Positions 1 through 7,063 of a stretch of DNA of 64,000 nucleotides are shown here, in pieces. A program made the position numbers and the translations under genes. The DNA is from Lachnospiraceae bacterium UBA3310. Its GTDB lineage: Bacteria > Bacillota > Clostridia > Lachnospirales > Lachnospiraceae. Location of the stretch: contig DESQ01000033.1 of NCBI GenBank assembly GCA_002361355.1, positions 1 to 64,000 on the forward strand, given 5' to 3'. Under the pieces are notes generated by a model. That model was not told the origin of the DNA. It did not search any database and was given only the letters and a program-made list of their open reading frames with translations. Each line of letters opens with the position of its first letter. Position 1 is the first letter of the stretch.

Positions 1-300
1 GGCAACGGAAGGCGTAGATGAGGCAGCTATGGGGCGAGTGTTTTGCTCTATTACGGAACCAGACATATCCTCGCTTACCAGATTTATCTTAACGACATCC
101 TGTACAACTACCGCTCCTTCAGACTTACTTTTGGAATCAGGAAAGGTATGACCGGCTTTTCGGAGTTTGCTGACCCAGTTATAGAAAGTACCAACATTAA
201 TATCCTGTTGTCGGCACCACTGATAATCGGAAAGCCCGCTTTGACGACATTCCATGATGAGCCGGATCTGCTCATCTTTTCTGACAATTCTTTTTTGCAT
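1..300 (-). CDS. tnpA: IS66 accessory protein TnpA, N-terminal part (partial at window edge)
   Basis: The frame begins at ATG 300 and stays open to base 1 (100 codons). An AAAGGAG ribosome site lies 8-9 bases upstream. The protein opens with a helix-turn-helix of the IS66 TnpA type: it shows the motifs CRQSGLSDYQWCRQ and GTFYNWVSKLRK, which resemble the IS3/IS66 HTH that binds the IS termini. The C-terminal half is cut off by the window. In this family TnpA acts with TnpB and the TnpC DDE transposase. It lies within the IS66 end described at 1-435. The family call is firm; the exact subgroup is not known. Confidence 0.85.
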   Translation of the reverse strand, partial: MQKRIVRKDEQIRLIMECRQSGLSDYQWCRQQDINVGTFYNWVSKLRKAGHTFPDSKSKSEGAVVVQDVVKINLVSEDMSGSVIEQNTRPIAASSTPSVA

Positions 301-435
301 AATGTTTGGCTCCTTTGGATAGAGTGAAACACTTGCGTCTAGCCCTCCAAATGGAGTAAAACGCTTGCGTTTCCTGCCAATCATTATAAGAAAATCAGTG
401 GAGGGATGGAATCCACCCCGAAATTAGGCGCTTAC
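1..435 (-). mobile_element. IS66-family insertion sequence, left end (rest lies outside the window)
   Basis: Read on the minus strand, the element begins at 435 with GTAAGCGCCTAATTTCGGGG. The GTAAGCG start is the usual IS66-family terminus. About 135 bp later comes an accessory gene (tnpA) that runs off the window edge. The boundary is also marked by a broken gene: the LysM-protein reading frame runs up to base 436 and then picks up three codons and a stop from the IS terminus. IS66 elements normally carry tnpA, tnpB and tnpC and make 8-bp target duplications. The other end is not in the window, so the duplication (candidate 436-443) cannot be checked. Confidence 0.85.
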
Positions 436-1047
436 ATTGTAATAGTCAACCGTTGACACACCAATACCGCTATAGCCATGATTATAGGCATTATCATCAT
501 CAAAGACTACCGTACAAGTAACGGCTCTCCATTCATAACCGTCTAATGCCTCATGTGTTTCGTCTCCTCCAAATACTTTGTAATCGGAAAAAGTGACTTT
601 TCCATTCGTTGTATATTCTCTGTCATAGCAGGGTATCACATAAGGGTATGTGGTATTTAATTTTGCGTTGCAAACTAACCCATACTTTTCAAAGTCTGCC
701 TGCGATGCGGTTGCTTCCGTTTGGTTATCTGTTTCTACGGGTGTCTCAACCGCAGAAGTTTCCGAGGCAGGAGCAGTAGATACATCCGCATTGTCGGGAA
801 GAATGAATACTTGCCCCTCATAAATAAGATTAGGATTTTTAATACTATCCCTATTTGCTTCATAGATGGATTCCCATTTTGATTCGTCCCCATATGCTTC
901 TTTGGCAATCTTTTTCAGATAGTCATCCTTTTTTACAGTATAGCTTCCCTCTGCGTTTGCCACCATGCCATTACTCGCAAGCATCGTTCCCACTGTTACA
1001 CTAAGTGCAACCATTTTACATACCGTTCTCATCATTTTTCTTTTCAC
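424..1047 (-). pseudogene. LysM-domain secreted protein, 3' end removed by IS66
   Basis: This is a 207-codon frame with a GTG start at 1047 and an AGGAGG site about 9 bases upstream. Residues 1-33 form a signal peptide (basic start, hydrophobic stretch, AxA-like end). Residues about 35-84 form one LysM domain (YTVKKDDYLKKIAKEAYG, then NPNLIYEGQVFILP), which binds peptidoglycan or chitin-like glycans. A Thr/Ser/Glu-rich linker and a domain of unknown type follow. The last three residues (VSA) and the TAA stop are read from the IS66 terminus (427-435 and 424-426), so the native gene was longer. The remaining 3' part should lie beyond the IS. The product may still be secreted, but its C-terminal domain is incomplete. 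Confidence 0.85.
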
Positions 1048-1088
1048 TTCTTTTATCCTCCTGTATTGGAATATTTTTTTGCTCCCCC

Positions 1089-1117
1089 ATTATACTCAAT
1101 ATATTAAGCATAGTCAA
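1089..1117 (-). promoter_or_regulatory. Sigma-A promoter of the LysM gene
   Basis: On the minus strand TTGACT (1117-1112) is followed after 17 bp by TATAAT (1094-1089), about 40 bp before the GTG start of the LysM gene. This is close to the vegetative consensus. The divergent small regulator gene starts at 1174, so the intergenic space could hold its operator. Confidence 0.75.
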
Positions 1118-1173
1118 GTAATTAAGTATGTTAGTGTAAACATTGTAGATAATAAAAACGGAGATGATGAAAT

Positions 1174-1377
1174 TTGATTTCTTATGAACCTTTATTTGAG
1201 ACTATGCAAAAGAAAGGCATTACAGAGTATAATTTAATATATAAACAGGGAATGTCTGCAAATACGATACATCGAATCAAGAAAGGGCTTCCGTTTACTA
1301 CGGAAACTTTAGATACGCTTTGTTTTATACTGGATTGTGAAGTGTCGGATATATTGCGGCATGATAAAACTAAGTAG
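1174..1377 (+). CDS. Small Cro/CI-type (XRE) helix-turn-helix regulator
   Basis: The 67-residue protein is almost entirely one HTH domain of the HTH_26/YozG type (ITEYNLIYKQGMSANTIHRIKKG, then LDTLCFILDCEVSDIL). The start is TTG at 1174 with GGAG about 12 bases upstream; no ATG fits. It probably represses its own or neighbouring promoters as a dimer. It is divergent from the LysM gene and ends at a strong terminator. Short XRE proteins of this kind are common in conjugative and integrative elements, but they are also chromosomal, so whether it belongs to the mobile element is unclear. Confidence 0.75.
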   Translation: MISYEPLFETMQKKGITEYNLIYKQGMSANTIHRIKKGLPFTTETLDTLCFILDCEVSDILRHDKTK

Positions 1378-1384
1378 TAAAATT

Positions 1385-1428
1385 GAAAGAAAGAACAGAA
1401 CCTGATAAATTTCTGCTCTTTCTTTTTT
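1385..1428. terminator. Bidirectional rho-independent terminator
   Basis: GAAAGAACAGAA (1389-1400) pairs with TTCTGCTCTTTC (1411-1422) with one wobble across a 10-base loop. Six T's follow on the plus strand, and there are A's on the left side. It lies between the converging ends of the small XRE gene (1377) and the large XRE gene (1430), and can serve both. Confidence 0.8.
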
Positions 1429-1429
1429 A

Positions 1430-2272
1430 CTAGCTATTGTTAATTGTTCTAAACTGAAAACTAATTAAGAGATTTGTGATTGTTTGTGTTATTTGAGTTA
1501 GTTTAATATCTCGAATATATTTATTTAGTAAAATATCATATGTGCGTGAAGCAGTATCGTATATAAATATATTATATAATGTTTCTGCGGTTTTCGTGGT
1601 GTAGTCTTCAAATATTAAGTATATTTGTTTATAAGTATCTGAGGATAAATTCCTATTCAAATAGTCATCAAGGATATCTAAACTGTTGCTGTTGTTTTCG
1701 AAGCGATTGAAAGGAATTTTCCGTTTCAAATATGATTGAAAATGTTCTTCATTTCTTTCCAATGGAAAAGTATCATAATAAAATTTCGCAAATATATCTT
1801 CAAGTTCCATTCTAAAATTACTCTCATATGATGTCTGAAAAATTTCTTTAGAAACATATTCGCTTAATAAAAATTCATGTATATAATCTGTTAATTGTAG
1901 AAACTCCTTTGATTCTATGAAATGATTTAATAATTGAGCAACAAAAGTATTTTGCGTAATGCGTTCGGTGGATATTATTGAAATACCTAGCACTTGAGCA
2001 ATAAAATCTATAGTTTGAGATTTAACATTTGATTCGCTAAGTAAATAATTAGGCTCACATTCTAATTTCTTGCATATTTCTATAAAATCATTTAAAGAGG
2101 GCGAAGTATTATTTCTTTCCCAATTTACAATTGTCTCTCTTCCACAACCAAATTTTTCTGCAAATGTTTCTTGGGTATGGCAATAATTAAAATGTTTGGG
2201 ATTTTCGTTATATCTAGATTTCCTTAATTTTTTAAGTTTTTCTCCAAATTTGCATGTTAAATTAGATTCCAT
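1430..2272 (-). CDS. XRE-family regulator with long C-terminal domain
   Basis: This 280-residue protein has an N-terminal Cro/CI helix-turn-helix at about residues 8-75 (THTQETFAEKFG-like helix, then CGRETIVNWERNNTSPS). A long, mostly helical region without a recognised family follows. The start is ATG 2272; no clear Shine-Dalgarno sequence is seen, only A-rich DNA. Base composition is very AT-rich compared with the chromosome to the right, which suggests transfer. It is divergent from the mobile-element genes beginning at 2480, and its -35 box overlaps a 14-bp palindrome. It is therefore a good candidate for the element's regulator. Its target is inferred from position only. Confidence 0.75.
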   Translation of the reverse strand: MESNLTCKFGEKLKKLRKSRYNENPKHFNYCHTQETFAEKFGCGRETIVNWERNNTSPSLNDFIEICKKLECEPNYLLSESNVKSQTIDFIAQVLGISIISTERITQNTFVAQLLNHFIESKEFLQLTDYIHEFLLSEYVSKEIFQTSYESNFRMELEDIFAKFYYDTFPLERNEEHFQSYLKRKIPFNRFENNSNSLDILDDYLNRNLSSDTYKQIYLIFEDYTTKTAETLYNIFIYDTASRTYDILLNKYIRDIKLTQITQTITNLLISFQFRTINNS

Positions 2273-2330
2273 ATTTTTTCTACTAAAAATAATAAAATAT
2301 GAGGTATAAAAGCGTACTGCAATCTCACAT

Positions 2331-2359
2331 ATTATAATCTATAATTTGCCTATAAGCAA
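2331..2359 (-). promoter_or_regulatory. Promoter of the XRE regulator overlapping a 14-bp palindrome
   Basis: Minus-strand TTGCTT (2359-2354), a 17-bp spacer, then TATAAT (2336-2331). The -35 box lies inside TTGCCTATAAGCAA (2346-2359), an almost perfect palindrome of the size bound by Cro/CI-type dimers. This suggests autoregulation by the gene at 1430-2272 and control of the divergent element genes. Confidence 0.6.
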
Positions 2360-2386
2360 GAGGGTATTTGACTTTTGTTTATAACG

Positions 2387-2444
2387 TCTAATGGATTCGA
2401 TAGGAGAAAGACATTAGATGATATCTGAATGTGAGGTGCGCACC
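2387..2444. repeat. Inverted repeats upstream of the mobile-element operon
   Basis: TCTAATG (2387-2393) and CATTAGA (2412-2418) form 7-bp arms around an 18-base loop. They are followed by the perfect 10-bp palindrome GGTGCGCACC (2435-2444). Both lie in the non-coding stretch 2273-2479, just before the first element gene. They could be regulator sites or part of a transfer origin; nothing in the sequence decides this. Confidence 0.4.
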
Positions 2445-2479
2445 CACGCAAAACAAAAAAATAAAGGAGATTGTTTAGT

Positions 2480-2842
2480 ATGGCAAATATTGTAAAGAAT
2501 CTAAAACTTGATGTAGAAGGCACATTAGGAGGACTTCATGTCGTAGGTACACCAAAAGTATATGACGGCTATAAAGAGGGAATAAAAATAGGGGCGGAAG
2601 GTCATACATTTCCTTGTTTGTCAGAGGGATTGGGGTATGAAAAGGTAAATATCAAAGTGCCGGGATTATTGCAACCGCCTTTTGAGTTTGACGGTACGCC
2701 TATTCCTGTGGAGTTTGAGGGATTAGAAGCAAAGGTATGGCAGGACTGGAACAATAAGGGCGAAGTAAAATTATCCATTACCGCCAAAGCGATCAAGCCG
2801 CTTGCCGCGAAACAGATTAAGTTGGGAGGTGATAAGGCATGA
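2480..2842 (+). CDS. Small conserved protein of integrative elements, first gene of the transfer module
   Basis: This is a 120-residue soluble protein without signal peptide or membrane segment. The start ATG 2480 is preceded by AAAGGAGA (2463-2470); an in-frame TTG at 2471 overlaps no ribosome site and is rejected. The sequence is rich in short beta-type segments (LGGLHVVGTPKVYDG, VNIKVPGLLQPPFEF). I recognise it only as the kind of small protein that sits before FtsK-like genes in Tn916-related and mobilizable elements, possibly a DNA-binding accessory protein. It overlaps the FtsK-like gene by 4 bp (ATGA), so the two are translationally coupled. Function is not assigned. Confidence 0.7.
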   Translation: MANIVKNLKLDVEGTLGGLHVVGTPKVYDGYKEGIKIGAEGHTFPCLSEGLGYEKVNIKVPGLLQPPFEFDGTPIPVEFEGLEAKVWQDWNNKGEVKLSITAKAIKPLAAKQIKLGGDKA

Positions 2843-4086
2843 GGAAAGACAACGGTAAAATATTGAAAAATAATCAGTTTGCATTGTTTGAAGCGTCAGT
2901 TTTCCTGTGGCTTGTGTCCCTGCTGGGTCTGTTCCTGTTCTACATCGTGTTTGGGAATAGCAATCTTATATCGTGTATGGTGGTGGTAGGTGTAAGCGGC
3001 ACGGCTTGCTTCGGAATGGTCTATCTAATAATAAGAGAAACGATGAAGATATCTAAGCGGATAGAGAAATTCATCAGAAGAAACAAGCTGTATCAATCTC
3101 ATTTAGTAAAGAAACAAGGGCTACTGGGAGAGTGGAAGACAGAAAAAATGGACTATTATCCCATTGTGGAATACAAAAAAAGTGTGCAGGATAACGCTTT
3201 TTACATAAGAATTCGCATGGACGGTAGTCCACACGCCGAAAGGTTCAAAGATATGGAAAAACCGCTTGCCGGACTGTTCAAAACTGTCTGTATCGACACA
3301 ATCGTAGAAAGGGGGTATCTTACATACAGTTTTGAACTGCGGAAGCAAAAGCAGATTAGAATTAAGTCCTGTAAAGACATTCCGCAAGCGGGGAAGAATG
3401 AGATTGCATTTTCTCATGATATGGTATGGAACTGGAAACGGTGTCCGCACATGCTCCTAACAGGGAACACTGGGAGCGGCAAGACGCAACTAGCAGAATA
3501 CATCATTTTTCGTTTAATTAAAAACGGTATTAAAGTCATTTACTGCGACCCGAAGAATGACTATGAAATGCGTCATTTTGTGGAGAACTGCGGTGCTGTG
3601 TATGTGTCGGAGGAAAATGAGATTGCAAAGGCGGTAAGGGAAACGGAAGAAGAAATGCGCAAACGTGACATAGAATTAGATAATATCGGTATACGGGAAG
3701 CTGATTTTCAACCGCTGTATCTTATCTTCGATGAACTGATAGCCTTTTCAAAAATTGCTGAAAAAAAGACCTATGAAGATACCGCGAAGCGTATTGCGTC
3801 TATCGTGGTCATGGGGAGAAGCAAGCGTGTGTATGCAGGACTGATTTTGCAACGCCCTGACACTTCCTTTATAGAGGGCGCAATCCGTGATAACCTCGGT
3901 TGCCGTATCTGTATGGGACAGATGAGCGATACCGCCTATAAAATGGCTTTCGGGTCTGATTTTGCAGATGTAAAGAATCTTCGACGTGAAATCGGGTCGG
4001 GACTGATTTACAGGCAGGGAGTAGATACAAAACCGCGTGAGTTTCTTGCCCCATATATTGAGAAAGGAGCATTGAGCAGGGAATAG
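2839..4086 (+). CDS. FtsK/SpoIIIE-type DNA translocase, coupling protein of the mobile element
   Basis: The protein has 415 residues. Two membrane segments lie near residues 15-65. A motor domain of the FtsK/HerA class follows, with Walker A GNTGSGKT at 209-216 and Walker B LYLIFDE ending near 299. It is related to TcpA/Orf21-type proteins of Tn916, which bring the relaxase-bound DNA to a type IV secretion channel. It lacks the long linker and gamma domain of chromosomal FtsK. It lies in an operon between the small conserved gene (4-bp overlap) and the origin hairpin plus rep gene. No mating-pair genes are present, so the element probably borrows a channel from another conjugative element. 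The transfer role is inferred from family and context. Confidence 0.85.
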   Translation: MRKDNGKILKNNQFALFEASVFLWLVSLLGLFLFYIVFGNSNLISCMVVVGVSGTACFGMVYLIIRETMKISKRIEKFIRRNKLYQSHLVKKQGLLGEWKTEKMDYYPIVEYKKSVQDNAFYIRIRMDGSPHAERFKDMEKPLAGLFKTVCIDTIVERGYLTYSFELRKQKQIRIKSCKDIPQAGKNEIAFSHDMVWNWKRCPHMLLTGNTGSGKTQLAEYIIFRLIKNGIKVIYCDPKNDYEMRHFVENCGAVYVSEENEIAKAVRETEEEMRKRDIELDNIGIREADFQPLYLIFDELIAFSKIAEKKTYEDTAKRIASIVVMGRSKRVYAGLILQRPDTSFIEGAIRDNLGCRICMGQMSDTAYKMAFGSDFADVKNLRREIGSGLIYRQGVDTKPREFLAPYIEKGALSRE

Positions 4087-4093
4087 TGTTAAG

Positions 4094-4168
4094 GGTGGCG
4101 GCTGTTTCGGAGAAACGAAGCGGAGCGACCGCCACCGCCCCTATGGGGCACTACGACACCCCATAGGG
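4094..4168 (+). other. Probable replication/transfer origin: two hairpins with a pMV158-like nick sequence
   Basis: The gap between ftsK and rep is almost fully structured. GGTGGCGG (4094-4101) pairs with CCGCCACC (4129-4136) and encloses the small hairpin GTTTC-GGA-GAAAC (4104-4116). Directly next to it CCCTATGGGG (4139-4148) pairs perfectly with CCCCATAGGG (4159-4168). The 10-base loop reads CACTACGACA. RepB of pMV158 nicks at TACTACG/AC in a hairpin loop, and here seven of eight bases around the expected cut (4155/4156) agree. With a RepB-like gene 28 bp downstream, this is most simply its double-strand origin, which may also serve as oriT. Confidence 0.8.
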
Positions 4169-4196
4169 AACATTGTTCAATGTTCATAGAAAAGAT

Positions 4197-4793
4197 ATGG
4201 AGAAAAAGAGAACAAGAAACTACGCAACGGTGGTTTATCCCGAATCTGCGCCTGTTGACTGGATAAGGCTGTTACAGGAACAGTGTGTTCCCGCGCTGAT
4301 TTCTCCGCTACATGATAAAGACTTGAATACAGACGGAAGATTGAAAAAGGAACATTACCATGTGATGATACTTTTTGACGGGGTAAAGACAAGTGAACAG
4401 GCGCAGGAAGTATTTTCAGTTATTGGCGGCGTGGGAATTGAACCGATCAAATGCGCAAGAGCGTATGCACGTTATCTGTGCCATTTAGACAACCCCGAAA
4501 AAGTACAGTATGACATAGAAGATGTGATTGCCTGTGCGGGTGCGGATTATCAGACCATGATAAACCTTGCAACGGACAAGTACAGTGCAATCGGGGAAAT
4601 GATTGAGTTTTGTTTACAGAATGGTATTGTAGGCTATGCACAGTTACTTCTGTTTGCAAAAGAAAATCGCAACGATTGGTTTCGGGTACTCTGTGACAAC
4701 GGGACATTGACAATGGTGCAGTTTTTGAAATCTCATCATTGGGAGATATCGAAATACAGATATAGTACAGGAGACGGACATGAAGAAAAATGA
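4197..4793 (+). CDS. rep: Rolling-circle replication initiator/relaxase, Rep_2 (pMV158 RepB) family
   Basis: This 198-residue protein resembles the catalytic half of pMV158 RepB. It shows YPESAPVDW near the start, SPLHDKD with His39, and the HUH motif H53-Y-H55 that binds the metal. Tyrosines at 90 and 93 (ARAYARYL) are candidates for the nicking residue. Such enzymes cut one strand in the origin hairpin and stay bound to the 5' end. Several streptococcal mobilizable elements are reported to use Rep-type proteins of this kind as relaxases. ATG 4197 is chosen because the family begins just there; the upstream TTG 4173 would put eight residues into the origin region. The ribosome site is weak. 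The 3' end overlaps xis by 14 bp. Confidence 0.88.
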   Translation: MEKKRTRNYATVVYPESAPVDWIRLLQEQCVPALISPLHDKDLNTDGRLKKEHYHVMILFDGVKTSEQAQEVFSVIGGVGIEPIKCARAYARYLCHLDNPEKVQYDIEDVIACAGADYQTMINLATDKYSAIGEMIEFCLQNGIVGYAQLLLFAKENRNDWFRVLCDNGTLTMVQFLKSHHWEISKYRYSTGDGHEEK

Positions 4794-4998
4794 GATACAA
4801 CAGAATACAATTCCTGTATGGAGAAGATACGCTCTGACGGTTACAGAGGCGGCAGAGTATTACCATATAGGAGAAAACAAACTGCGTATGATAGCAGACG
4901 AACACCCTGACGCTGATTTTATCATTATGAACGGCAACCGCATATTGGTTAAGCGGCAGAAGTTTGAAGAATATTTAGACCATGCGACAGTGGTATAA
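4780..4998 (+). CDS. xis: Tn916-type excisionase
   Basis: This 72-residue winged-helix protein closely follows Tn916 Xis. It has RRYALTVTEAAEYYHIGENKLR for the recognition helix and DFIIMNGNRILVKRQKFEEYL for the wing and C-terminus. Excisionase bends the element ends and directs Int towards excision. The start ATG 4780 has AGGAGAC 5-11 bases upstream and overlaps the end of rep, so the two genes are coupled. It is followed after 90 bp by int, the same order as in Tn916. Confidence 0.92.
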   Translation: MKKNEIQQNTIPVWRRYALTVTEAAEYYHIGENKLRMIADEHPDADFIIMNGNRILVKRQKFEEYLDHATVV

Positions 4999-5088
4999 AT
5001 GGCGGTTGGGTATGGAAAGAGACTTTGATTTGTGTTAGTATATTATCACGAGTTTGGGTCTCTTTTTCAGAAAGGAGACAAAGAAACC

Positions 5089-6288
5089 ATGAGTGAAAAA
5101 AGACGAGATAAAAGAAACAGGATTTTACACAATGGAGAGACCCAGAGACCAGACGGCAGATATCGCTTTAAGTACACCGACTCGGACGGTAAGGAAAAGA
5201 GTGTTTACAGTTGGCGGTTAGACCATAACGACCCATACCCGAAAGATAAGCGTAAAGACCTGTCACTTCGGGAAAAGGAAAAACAGATTGAGCAGGATAT
5301 GTTTAATCAGATTGTATCAAACGGCGGCAATTATACGGTGCTGTCGTTGGTAGAAAAATATGTTTCCTTAAAAATAGGCGTAAGGCATAACACCAAAGCG
5401 GGGTATAAGACCGTTATAAACATCTTGAAGAAAGACCCGTTCGGAAACAAGCGGATTGATAAGGTAAAGCTGTCCGACGCAAAGGCGTGGCTGATTAAGT
5501 TACAGCAAGTAGACGGGCGTGGGTATAGTTCTATTCATACGATTAGGGGCGTACTTAGACCCGCATTTCAAATGGCGGAAAATGATGATTTAATCCGAAA
5601 AAATCCGTTCCAGTTTGAGTTAGCCACCGTCATTGTAAACGACAGCGTGACAAGAGAAGCCGTCACAAGGAAACAGCAAAGAGACTATTTAAGATTTGTG
5701 AAAGAGGACAAACATTTTTGCAGATATTATGATGGTATCTTTATCCTGTTCCACACAGGCTTGCGTATATCAGAGTTCTGCGGACTGACGATTGCGGATA
5801 TTGATTTTAAGCAAAAGCGTATTCGGGTCAATCATCAGCTACAGCGTACAAGTCAGATGGAATATGTGATAGAAGCGCCTAAGACAGAAAAGGGGATTCG
5901 CTATGTGCCTATGACAGAAGAAGTGGCAGAGTGTTTCCGAAGAATCATCAAAAATCGGATTGCCCCGAAAGTAGAGCCGATCATTGAGGGATATACAGGG
6001 TTTTTATTCTTGGATAAGAATGATATGCCTATGGTTGCCTTACATTGGGAAAAGTACATGCAACATATCCTTGAAAAGTATAACAGTATCTACAAGGTGC
6101 AGATGCCGAAAATTACCCCTCACGTTTGCCGGCACACGTTCTGTTCCAATATGGCAAAGAGCGGAATGAACCCGAAAACCTTACAGTACATTATGGGACA
6201 TTCTGACATAAGCGTTACCTTAAACACTTATACTCATGTGGACTTTGAAGACGCGCAGAGCGAGTTACAGCGTGTTGTGGGCGAGTAA
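5089..6288 (+). CDS. int: Tn916-family tyrosine integrase
   Basis: This protein of 399 residues is close to Tn916 Int in length and layout. The N-terminal arm-binding domain (MSEKRRDKRNRIL, GRYRFKYTDSDGK) is followed by a SAM-like core-binding domain and the catalytic domain. Catalytic residues visible are Arg226 (HTGLRISEF), His345-x-x-Arg348 (HVCRHTF) and the nucleophile Tyr381 (NTYTHVDF). ATG 5089 is preceded by AAAGGAG (5071-5077) and matches the Tn916 start; a longer in-frame start at 5032 is unlikely. It integrates and excises the element and lies next to the right end, where AGTGGTAAA-type repeats are found. All catalytic residues are present, so it is probably active. Confidence 0.95.
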   Translation: MSEKRRDKRNRILHNGETQRPDGRYRFKYTDSDGKEKSVYSWRLDHNDPYPKDKRKDLSLREKEKQIEQDMFNQIVSNGGNYTVLSLVEKYVSLKIGVRHNTKAGYKTVINILKKDPFGNKRIDKVKLSDAKAWLIKLQQVDGRGYSSIHTIRGVLRPAFQMAENDDLIRKNPFQFELATVIVNDSVTREAVTRKQQRDYLRFVKEDKHFCRYYDGIFILFHTGLRISEFCGLTIADIDFKQKRIRVNHQLQRTSQMEYVIEAPKTEKGIRYVPMTEEVAECFRRIIKNRIAPKVEPIIEGYTGFLFLDKNDMPMVALHWEKYMQHILEKYNSIYKVQMPKITPHVCRHTFCSNMAKSGMNPKTLQYIMGHSDISVTLNTYTHVDFEDAQSELQRVVGE

Positions 6289-6294
6289 AAAGGC

Positions 6295-6335
6295 AAGTGG
6301 TAAAATGAAATAATTTACCACTCATTTTACCACTT
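6295..6335. repeat. Inverted repeat after int with three TTTACCAC units; arm-site candidates and terminator-like stem
   Basis: AAGTGGTAAAATGA (6295-6308) pairs perfectly with TCATTTTACCACTT (6322-6335). The loop itself contains another TTTACCAC (6314-6321). The 9-mer AGTGGTAAA differs by one base from AGTAGTAAA, the core of the Tn916 Int arm-type site used in the Int-DNA structure. The stem could also end int transcription, although the T-run is short. The remaining gap to 6451 shows no further gene or obvious attachment core. Confidence 0.6.
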
Positions 6336-6451
6336 TTGCAGAAGAAAACATAAGAAAATATGTGACAATCTAAGAAAAAATGTTTGAAATCAAGAATAGT
6401 GAGAATGGCTGTAAACCTTGAAAATACAGGAAATAAGGGAGCTTTAGCGTT

Positions 6452-6904
6452 ATGATAAAAATTTTATTCGTCTGCCACGGCAACATCTGCCGCAGCACCA
6501 TGGCTCAGAGCATTCTCACCCACATGGTAAAGGAAAAAGGCTTATCCGCCTCCTTCCACATTGACTCCGCCGCCACCAGCCGGGAGGAGATCGGCAACCC
6601 GCCGCATTACGGTACGGTGGGAAAGCTGCGGCAGGTGGGAATCCCTCTTGTGCCGCACCGGGCGCGTCAGATGACGAAGCAGGATTACAAAGAGTTTGAC
6701 TACCTGATCGGTATGGACGATGCAAACGTCCGCAACATGGAGCGGATTGCGGGCGGCGATCCAGAGCACAAGATATACAAGCTGCTGGAATTTGCGGGGA
6801 GCGGCAGAGCCATTGCCGATCCCTGGTATACGGGGAATTTTGATGTGACGTATGACGACGTTATGGAGGGGTGCGAGGCTTTTTTGCAGGAAATTCTTGC
6901 CTAG
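6452..6904 (+). CDS. Low-molecular-weight protein tyrosine phosphatase
   Basis: The 150-residue protein starts with the P-loop CHGNICRS (nucleophile Cys8, Arg14) and carries the general-acid motif DPWYTGNFD near residue 121. This is the standard length and layout of the family (Wzb/YwlE type). It hydrolyses phosphotyrosine or phosphoarginine on cytoplasmic proteins. The substrate cannot be told from sequence, since no tyrosine kinase or arginine kinase gene is nearby. The start ATG 6452 is preceded by AGGGAGC. It is the first gene with chromosomal base composition to the right of the mobile element. An arsenate-reductase role, known for relatives, is not supported by neighbours. Confidence 0.92.
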   Translation: MIKILFVCHGNICRSTMAQSILTHMVKEKGLSASFHIDSAATSREEIGNPPHYGTVGKLRQVGIPLVPHRARQMTKQDYKEFDYLIGMDDANVRNMERIAGGDPEHKIYKLLEFAGSGRAIADPWYTGNFDVTYDDVMEGCEAFLQEILA

Positions 6905-6968
6905 ATTCCGTGTACGACGGTTGTCATAAGTGGAATCATTTCTGTCATGAATAGCAGGTCTGTTTCCT

Positions 6969-6995
6969 TAAGAAAAAGCGGAAACGGGCCGATAT
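6969..6995 (+). promoter_or_regulatory. Sigma-D (flagellar, sigma-28 type) promoter
   Basis: TAAG (6969-6972), exactly 15 bp, then GCCGATAT (6988-6995). The -10 element and spacing match the Bacillus SigD consensus TAAA-N15-GCCGATAT with one mismatch in the -35. It lies about 70 bp before the three-gene cluster 7064-9640 and places these genes in the motility regulon. Confidence 0.75.
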
Positions 6996-7063
6996 TTATT
7001 ATGTGAAATGTGAAGAGGTAACATGAGGCAACGGAATGCCGCGCAAAGGACAGGGGGGTCAAT

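Larger units (their letters stand above)
1430..6340. mobile_element. Integrative mobilizable element (regulator, ftsK, rep, xis, int); left end not defined
   Basis: The genes form a self-contained set: divergent XRE regulator, small conserved protein, FtsK-like coupling protein, Rep/relaxase with origin, Xis and Int. There are no type IV secretion genes, so it can be mobilized but probably cannot transfer itself. The right end lies just after int, where GC content and codon use change to those of the chromosome by about 6450. The left end may lie anywhere between the IS66 and 2400; the start given here is only the regulator gene. No pair of direct repeats that would mark attL and attR was found by eye. 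Confidence 0.55.

Noticed and set aside
1372..1385. AAGTAGTAAAATTG as a left-end arm site for the integrase
   Set aside because: It matches the Tn916 arm core, but it coincides with two stop codons at the end of the small XRE gene and stands alone, so chance is likely.
6452..6904. Arsenate reductase role for the small phosphatase
   Set aside because: The fold is shared, but the extra redox cysteines of ArsC and any ars neighbours are missing.
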